Origin: Oryza sativa Japonica Group | Lineage: Eukaryota > Streptophyta > Magnoliopsida > Poales > Poaceae | NCBI RefSeq assembly: GCF_034140825.1 | Contig: NC_089041.1 | Location: 25,495,501-25,559,500 of the forward strand | Reading direction: 5' to 3' | DNA length: 64,000 nucleotides | Shown here: positions 57,546 through 64,000 of the stretch, piece by piece | Position numbering within the stretch: position 1 is the first letter of the stretch | Layout: the number at the start of each line of letters is the position of its first letter | Notes under the pieces: generated by a model | What the model was told of the DNA's origin: nothing | What the model saw: only the letters and a program-made list of their open reading frames with translations | The model's database searches: none | Program-made: the position numbers and the translations under genes

Positions 57546-59562
57546 CAAGCGTGGTGACTGGCGTGATTGCCCAAAACGTGCTATGGACACCCCGTGGATC
57601 TATTTGCGCGTCGGGTGTCACGTTTTAAGTTTGTGGTTTTATTATACATGCGTATGATTTGTAGCATGGATTTGAGATAGAGTAATATTATTACAATATA
57701 GATCGAGTTCTCTCTCTCTTTCCTTTTTTTTTTGAAAATACCGAGGGTTATTTGTCATCACGTAATCTTATAATTTATAATTTCAGGTAACATATTGTTC
57801 CATCATGAAATTTCATAAAAAAACCTATCTTTATTCGTGCACAATTGTTGCATAATAAATATACCATATATGAAAATATCTAGACCCAAAGTATTGAATG
57901 AAATTCCATCTTATAAGAACATCAAATGGAATTAACTCCTTGTATTTGCCCCAATTTTCTTGTTTGAATATAAAGTTTTCTTGAACTTGACAAAAATCTT
58001 GATAAAAGTAGTTCCAGATCATTAGGGTTAAAAGTAGTTCCAGATCATTAGGGTTTCTGTGTATGGTTTTATTTGGTGTGTTTTAACTTTAGCAGCACCT
58101 CCAAACTCCAAAGTAGAGTAAGAATGTCGCAATAGGCAGGATGGCTAGTGTGGATTTAGTGATTTTTGGTAAAAGGTGTGACATGGGGGGTCCCTAGAGC
58201 ACGGATAGAGAAAGAGTGGTGACTAAAATTCTAAGCATACAAGAAGCATATTCTAGGCGTATAGCCAAAACCATGGGTGGCTAGTGACTTTTGCTCCCAC
58301 ACTGCTTCTAGGTTTTGTAGAGCATCAGATGAAAGGGATATGATTCCTTGGGGATCTTCTTGAAGTTACACTGCTAGTTCAGCATGTTTGGAGGCAGAGG
58401 CTACCCCACATGGTCACTCGTTTTTGGCAAAGCGAGCCTCACCATAGAAAATTCTTGGTACATCTAAATTGCGGTTTGTAGTATTACATTATTATTTTCG
58501 ATTTATAGCATCACTCCAAGGAAAAAAAATACTCGAAGCACAAGTTGAAGGAATATATATATTATAGATTTTATGTCTTTTTCAAGAATTACAATAACGA
58601 TGAAGAACTATATATATGGAGATAGTTCCAAATTATGTGTGACAAAGGTTGATGGTTGCTCCAAGAAAAGGAACAAGTATAGGATATTTTGTGAATTATG
58701 CTTTGTTGGCAATTTTATTATCTTGGGCCATAAGTTATATTTGCCTATTCGAGATTCCTTCACTTTTGAGAAATTTTGCCGCTGGAAAAAGAAAAAAACC
58801 AAGAAAAATAAATTTTAAAATATATATCTTAGAAGTATGAAGATTATATGTATAAATTAATCTTAAAAACTATTTAAATAAAATAATATATTTATTGATA
58901 TTTCTATATACATTATAACTGGGAATAGTGGTCGAAGTTATTTTTCAATACCATGTTCTCGTTCAAAACGATAATTATATAAGCTATAGGATATTATTAA
59001 TATTTCTTTCTTGGAAATGACCTCTCAGCATTGAAATGGCAACTAGCGGCCAGGGAAGAAAGGTACAAAATTGCAAAGTCATATCATGGAACCTTGCATC
59101 ACATCAGCAAATCATCCCAAAAAGAACAGAGCACACAAACATGCAGGACCATTCTTTTGACATCAATATTTCTTTTCTTTTTGGCTATATTCTTCCCCGT
59201 ATAAAAGGGTGGCTGTTAGGGCTAATGAGTTCTCAGTTCATAGTTTATTCAGAGCATATCCACAGAAAATATTGCTTTTGATGTATATATAGTGATGTGT
59301 TCTCTTGTTTGCCTTTTTTTACGTCATTGCTTTAGTGGAGTCATGTACTACTTATTTATAGTGGCTGGAAGGATAGCTGGTTAACTCAAGTAGCATGTGT
59401 TCTTTTTCCCTGAAAAAAATAAAGTTAGCCATCCATAAGCCTGAGTAAAGGAGCAAATGATAAGACCAGAAGCAATTTTAAGATAGCGGCAACATTTGCT
59501 AGGGCAATTTATACTACTACATCTTAAAAAGTGCATCTTTTTAGATGGTCTTAATAAATATA
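57546..59562. other. intergenic, no gene seen
   Basis: AT-rich. A short tandem duplication (AGTAGTTCCAGATCATTAGG twice, 58008-58052) is present. Short frames near 58573-58840 are hydrophobic by chance composition and match nothing I know. Confidence 0.45.
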
Positions 59563-60842
59563 GGCAAAATTTGCTAGAAGACACTCAGAAAACGTGCAAT
59601 TAGCTATGGGACACCACAAAGACATGAATTTGCTATAGGATATCGCAAAAGAGTGGTAATTAGCTACTAGACACCGAAGGTATTATTTTATTATTTTCAA
59701 ACAACATGGAGAGAGAAATGATCGAAAAAGACCAGATTGCCCTCACGCACGTGGCGCGGACGCACGCCTTGCCGTCATGCAACGCCGCTCCAGCTCCATC
59801 TGCCCCGCCTTGCTGCGCGGGGGGAGGGGGCCGGCTGGAGAGTCGCGGTGGCCTGTCGGCACCAGGGGCGAGGCGGTACAGTCGGTGCTACGAGCGGTGG
59901 AGTGGGCGAGTGCCCATGGTGAGCGGCCAACGTCACGAGTGGCCGGCGCTGACGTCGTGAGTGGTCGGCGCTGTAAGCGGCTGGGGCGCTGGACATGGCA
60001 ACGTGGCCGGATGCGACGGGCACGGGTGCAGCTGGGAACTGTTGCGCGATTAGGGGGGTGTTTGGGAACTAGGGACTAAATTTAGTCCCTCTCACAAAAA
60101 CATAAGTCTCTACCGGGAATAAAGTTTAGCCTAGCCCCACTTTAGTCCCTCCAACTAAATACCACCTAGATACGATGGGTTCACGCGTTGTGGGGGCCGG
60201 GCAACGGCGCCATTCGACTATGCGGTGGCGGCGTGCGGCGACGCCCATCAGCGCCTTTTCCTTTTTTTTTTTCCATTTCTTCCTCCTTTTCATGGTTCCT
60301 TGCCATGTGCGGCGGTGGAGCAATGAGGAATGGTCGGACGGCGCCGGCATGACCGTGCGACGACGAGGGCAGAGGCACGGCGTGAGCGACGGTAGTGCGT
60401 GCCAAGGCGCGCGTGTGAGCGCCGCGGTCTCGGTGTGGGCTGCCCGGCGGCAGCCGTATGCCGTGGTGGCGTGGCACGGCACGGCGTGCTGTTCGCCGGC
60501 GGCCACGCGATGGCTACAGGTTGCTCTTCCTTTTTTTTTTCTCTTGTCTTCTTCTTCTATTTCTTATCTCTTTCTCTCCTTGTTTAGTCCGGTCATGGCG
60601 TGGCAGCTCGCTGGCATGGGGCAGCGGCATCAGTGGGACTCCAGAACAAGCAAAACGACACAGGGGTATTTTGGTACTTTCAACACTCTCTCTCTCCGTT
60701 TTTATAGGAAATAATAAAATAATACCTCCGGTGTCTAGTAGCTAATTATCACTTTTTTGCGGTGTTCTATAGCCAATTCACGTTTTTACGGTGTCCCACA
60801 GCTAATTACACGTTTTTTAAGAGTCCCGTAGCAAATTTTGCC
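59563..60842. mobile_element. MULE-like element with long repeat-built inverted ends (Pack-MULE candidate)
   Basis: 1280 bp with an exact 9-bp duplication ATAAATATA (59554-59562 and 60843-60851). Inverted repeats of about 140 bp begin GGCAAAATTTGCTA and consist of three to four diverged units of about 34 bp around AATTAGCTATGGGACACC. The interior (59700-60700) is GC-rich, with frames on both strands but no transposase, as in Pack-MULEs that carry host gene fragments. The source fragment was not recognised. A MITE fragment (about 60052-60170, GACTAAATTTAGTCC) lies inside. Confidence 0.85.
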
Positions 60843-60851
60843 ATAAATATA

Positions 60852-62700
60852 TACTCCCTCTGGACAGAAATATACGTCGTTTCAGACAACTCAATTAAAC
60901 TACACTCAGTGCAAATTGCTTCTCGGAAACGACGAGTAATGTTGACTAGAGAAAGTATATTTGGACTTGCAGTTAGGCGTATATACTAAATGTTTTAAAT
61001 TCTCCATTTTCTTCTCCCTAAGATTATTTTTTATAGGGCACTAAGATTTTATTTGAAAGATTGTCAATGTTGACAAATGACGAGCTAGTTTGTATACCCT
61101 GCTAGTGCCAAAACTTAGATAAATTTTGGTACCACCAATTTTTTTTTCTGAGGTAGAGTTGCCTTTTTAATGTCAACTTAGAGCAAAGCTTTGAGTGGAA
61201 TCTAGAAATTTTAAATTGGACATTGGTAATGCCAATGATATAAACCACCGTATGCACTATTCCAAATACCAAAATATATCTAGAAAACTATTTAAATATT
61301 GGTAGAGTATGTTTTGGCATTAATCTAAAATGGCCTGACAAACTTGGCTAGGATGTATTCCCTCCGTCCCAAATCCAAAAAAACCTAACCTAGAAAGGGA
61401 GTAGGATCTAACATCTCACGCAAGTAAACCGAAGTAACTCATTAGCGCACGATTAAACATCTCATTCATCGTTTCTCTGTCTTTTCTTTTTTGTTTTGCA
61501 ACATCGCTTTTAGCATTTTTATCTGTAGACTGCAACGTCCCAAACTCCAATCCCGTCAATGGGACGTGAATGCCTGCAAGATCAAAAATCAAGACTAGTT
61601 AATTGATTAATTAATTAACTAGCATGGTGGCCCGTGCAGATTGCGCAGCTAGTATTATTATATTTTCTCTCGTATAATAGTATATATATGTTTTTTTTCT
61701 CAATTTATTATTAAAATATATTAAAATGACAACATAATTTTAAATTTTGTACTACCTTTACCAAACTACCAATGTGTAATACTCATACTGTATTTTATAT
61801 ATGTGATACTTATTTAAGTATTATCTTTTTTTCGAAAAAATAGATTAATATGATTTTTTTAAAACAATTTTTGTGTAGAAACTTTTTATAAAAAACACAC
61901 CATTCAGCAGTTTGGCGTGAAAAAAAAGATAGGTGGGTTGGAAAAGTGAGACTCAACCTGGGGGTTGCTAGTCTCGCGCGCGCGCCAGCTACTCCCAGCC
62001 CAAGGCCCATTAGCCTATTTGTTCTTTTTTCGTGATTTATTTTTCCTTTTTCTTTTGCGATTTTTTTTCGCTTTTTTTCCCGTTTTTTCTGATTACTTTT
62101 TTTAATCTTTAGCACACTTATTTTTTTAAATGTTTTGATTTGAAAGTTTTTAAATCTTAACTTGAAAATTTTTAAATCTGATTTGAAAGTATTCAAATCT
62201 CGAGTTGAAAGTTTTCGAATCTGGATCGAAAGTTTTTGAATCGGAGTCGAAAGTTTTCAAATATCAAGTTGAAAGTTTTTAAATCTGAGTCGAAAGCTTT
62301 CATATTTTTTCAAATCTTAACTTAAAAATTTTCAAATCTGTACTTGAAAGTTTTCAAATCTCGAGTTGAAAGTTTTCAAATATGAGTTGAAAGTTTTTAA
62401 ATCTGAGTTGAAAGTTTTCAAAATTTGTCTTACACATTTAAATTTCGAGTTAAAAATTTTCAAATTGAGTTTTGAAAGTTTTTAAAATTTGGCTTCAAAA
62501 ATTTTCAAATCTAACTTGAAAGTTTTCAGTCAGGTAGTAGAAAAAATCTTCCGGGAAAAAGGAAATCGTATCTTAATTATCGTCATTATCTACTAATAAC
62601 TTAGTTAGTTAGGCTAAACTATCCGGAACGCTCAACCGCCAACGGGCACGCGCGTTAGCTTTTCCCACTCAGCCTACCCTACTTGAACTGATGAGCTTTG
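60852..62700. other. intergenic repeats upstream of the PPR gene
   Basis: AT-rich, with a short Stowaway remnant (about 61358-61404), an arm fragment like the 33.6-kb MITE (61820-61930) and the minisatellite below. No gene. Confidence 0.5.
62136..62530. repeat. minisatellite of about 21-bp units
   Basis: Roughly 18 diverged copies of a unit like GAGTTGAAAGTTTTCAAATCT follow one another. The open frame on the minus strand here is low-complexity and not a gene. Confidence 0.85.
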
Positions 62701-62728
62701 GTACGGTCGGACGGGCCGCACGACGGTA

Positions 62729-62855
62729 TGGGCTGGATGTTCCGTAAACCGAAGCCCATATTTGAGGCCCACTAACTCAGTACACCCGAAGAGGAGCCCA
62801 TCCGATCTTCTGAGCCGCGCAATCCGGCCCACCCATGGAAAGCAGATACGGCCCA
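62729..62855 (+). promoter_or_regulatory. site II cluster in the promoter of the PPR gene
   Basis: TGGGCY or its complement occurs at 62729-62734, 62753-62758, 62766-62771, 62795-62800, 62826-62831 and 62850-62855. Such clusters are common in promoters of plant organelle and housekeeping genes. Confidence 0.6.
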
Positions 62856-62879
62856 ACCACATCCTTAAACCCCAGGAGC

Positions 62880-63465
62880 TGCACGGCCATCGCCTCTCGC
62901 TCTTCCCCGCCTCCCCGCCGCCGCCGCCGCCGTGGATCCCTCCGCCCACCGCCGGCGAGCCCTTCCGCCGCCGCCTCACCCTAGCGCTGCTCCCGTGGGA
63001 CGGACTGCGGTCCGCCACTTCCTCGGCGTGCTCCTCCTCCAGCTCACCTCAGTGTCGTCCCTCCCGGTAAGCTCCCCATGGCCTCGCCGCTGTGCCCGCC
63101 CACCCCCTGCCCCTCTCATCCAGCTCGCGCCCGGAGACTCGGAGAGTGGACGGCTGCTTCGTCGGTGAGCGATGACCGGGCTCTCGTTCGCGGGAGCTCA
63201 CTGACCAGGGGATTCTCTGGAACACACAAACTTTTATTATTTCTTTTTTTAAATTATTTCTTTGCTTCAAGTGAGAGCTTGACTGGTATTGTTATAGCGA
63301 TATGATTTTGTGTTTTTGTTCTCTTTGCAGGAGATTTGATTCAAATTTGTAAACCTGGGCGAATTCTTTCTCGGAGGCCTGGTCCATGAAGTGTAATTTC
63401 TGTGTAGGATCTTCTTCCTGCTCATATCCTGTCAATGTAAGGAGGGGATTGGGCGTCCCTTGTCT
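62880..63465 (+). other. 5' leader of the PPR gene with an intron
   Basis: A GC-rich first exon ends TCCCTCCCG/GTAAGC (donor at 63067), and an acceptor TCTTTGCAG ends at 63330. Short upstream frames occur in the first exon. The transcript start is not determined. Confidence 0.5.
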
Positions 63466-64000
63466 ATGCACAGGGCAGTGCCAGGGTTCCTGCGTCGAGC
63501 CCTCATAACCAGAAACCACCCACAGGCGTCGCGATTTACTTCACTGGCTTGTTGCTTGAACAACCTGGATCATCAAGAGCCCACTCAGAGTACCATTTCT
63601 GGTGATTATAGACGTCAGTGCCTTCTTCCCTTGATCACACTAGCAGTGCGGACTTCAAACTGGGACGGCGCAAGAAAGATAAGCTTCAGGGAGTGTGAGA
63701 GGTTATATGGCCTTTCCCAGTCAATTGGGTTGTTTGCATTGCTTATACAGTCATTCTTGCCTCGGAGAGTCATAGAGGTCCGGTGCTTGATTCAGAGCAT
63801 TGTCAATTACTGTGGAAATGCTGGTCCGGAGTTGTTTGAGTTGGCACTTATGCTGGTGAACAATTTGGGTGGATCGATAACATTGCTTCAAGTTTATGCT
63901 GCGCTCATACGGGTTTTTATAGAGTTGTCAATGTTTGAGGATGCTCTTGTCACCTACATCGAGGCCAAGAAGATTGGAGTTGAGCTTCAGCTTTGCAACT
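63466..64000 (+). CDS. probable pentatricopeptide-repeat protein, N-terminal part
   Basis: Open from ATG 63466 to the window edge, 178 codons. The start MHRAVPGFLRRALITRNHPQ is rich in Arg and Ser and lacks acidic residues, as in mitochondrial presequences. Later helical pairs such as LLQVYAALIRVFIELSMFED and ALVTYIEAKKIGVELQLCN have the spacing of a PPR motif (alternating helices with a G near the C-end of the unit). PPR proteins bind organelle RNA. The remaining repeats are outside the window, so the subclass cannot be told. Confidence 0.7.
   Translation, partial: MHRAVPGFLRRALITRNHPQASRFTSLACCLNNLDHQEPTQSTISGDYRRQCLLPLITLAVRTSNWDGARKISFRECERLYGLSQSIGLFALLIQSFLPRRVIEVRCLIQSIVNYCGNAGPELFELALMLVNNLGGSITLLQVYAALIRVFIELSMFEDALVTYIEAKKIGVELQLCN

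Noticed and set aside
58573-58840. Two overlapping hydrophobic frames that might be an organelle-derived insertion
   Set aside because: Neither matches a chloroplast or mitochondrial protein I know; AT-rich composition explains them.
61620-61660. Helitron-like 3' end (GGCCCGTGCAGATTGCGC then CTAGT)
   Set aside because: The hairpin is imperfect and no matching 5' TC end was found, so it is not annotated.
61810-62196. 128-residue Lys-rich minus-strand frame
   Set aside because: It falls partly in the minisatellite and in low-complexity AT sequence; not a gene.

Overview
This window looks like nuclear DNA of a grass, almost certainly rice (Oryza sativa). The host genes are split by GT-AG introns, their coding exons are GC-rich, and the intergenic DNA is packed with rice-type MITEs (Stowaway, Tourist-like, MULE- and hAT-derived), a MULE, an L1-type LINE and LTR relics. 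From memory, the order LAZY/DRO1-like gene (qSOR1/DRL1-like), elongation factor 1-beta', GOST membrane protein, SPX protein (SPX6-like) fits rice chromosome 7; I could not check this.

Layout. 1-1487: 5' end of a Mutator-like element with a transposase on the minus strand, cut by the window edge. 2983-3474 (-): DUF1677 protein. 4838-14091: a U2 snRNA gene with its own promoter, split in two by an L1-type LINE (5020-13980) flanked by a 16-bp target duplication; the LINE itself carries a 3.15-kb solo LTR. 14.1-17.2 kb: nested MITEs. 17251-19416 (+): strictosidine-synthase-like protein. 20644-23275 (-): a divergent, C-terminally shortened 20S proteasome alpha-type subunit. 24390-26466: a poly(A)-ended retroposon with a 15-bp target duplication. 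28042-34972 (+): VIT/vWA-domain protein with a cysteine-rich tail. 38954-40729 (+): LAZY/DRO1-family gravitropism protein. 43724-45386 (-): eEF1B guanine-exchange subunit. 46508-47480: solo-LTR-like relic. 50146-52780 (+): GOST/lung-seven-transmembrane protein. 53666-53864 (-): a second, uninterrupted U2 snRNA gene. 54084-54632: short MULE derivative related to the element at the left edge. 56600-57390 (-): SPX protein. 59563-60842: MULE-like element with long inverted repeats. 63466-end (+): start of a probable pentatricopeptide-repeat (PPR) protein.

The host genes are unrelated housekeeping, signalling and developmental genes, each with its own promoter; there is no operon-like organisation. 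The main structural story is insertion history: a spliceosomal RNA gene destroyed by a LINE, that LINE then hit by an LTR element, with a sister U2 gene about 40-49 kb away on the other strand. No CRISPR array, plasmid, phage or secretion-system feature is present, and I see no wholly new gene system. Exon coordinates are read from reading frame, homology recalled from family knowledge and splice sites; they are not backed by transcripts.
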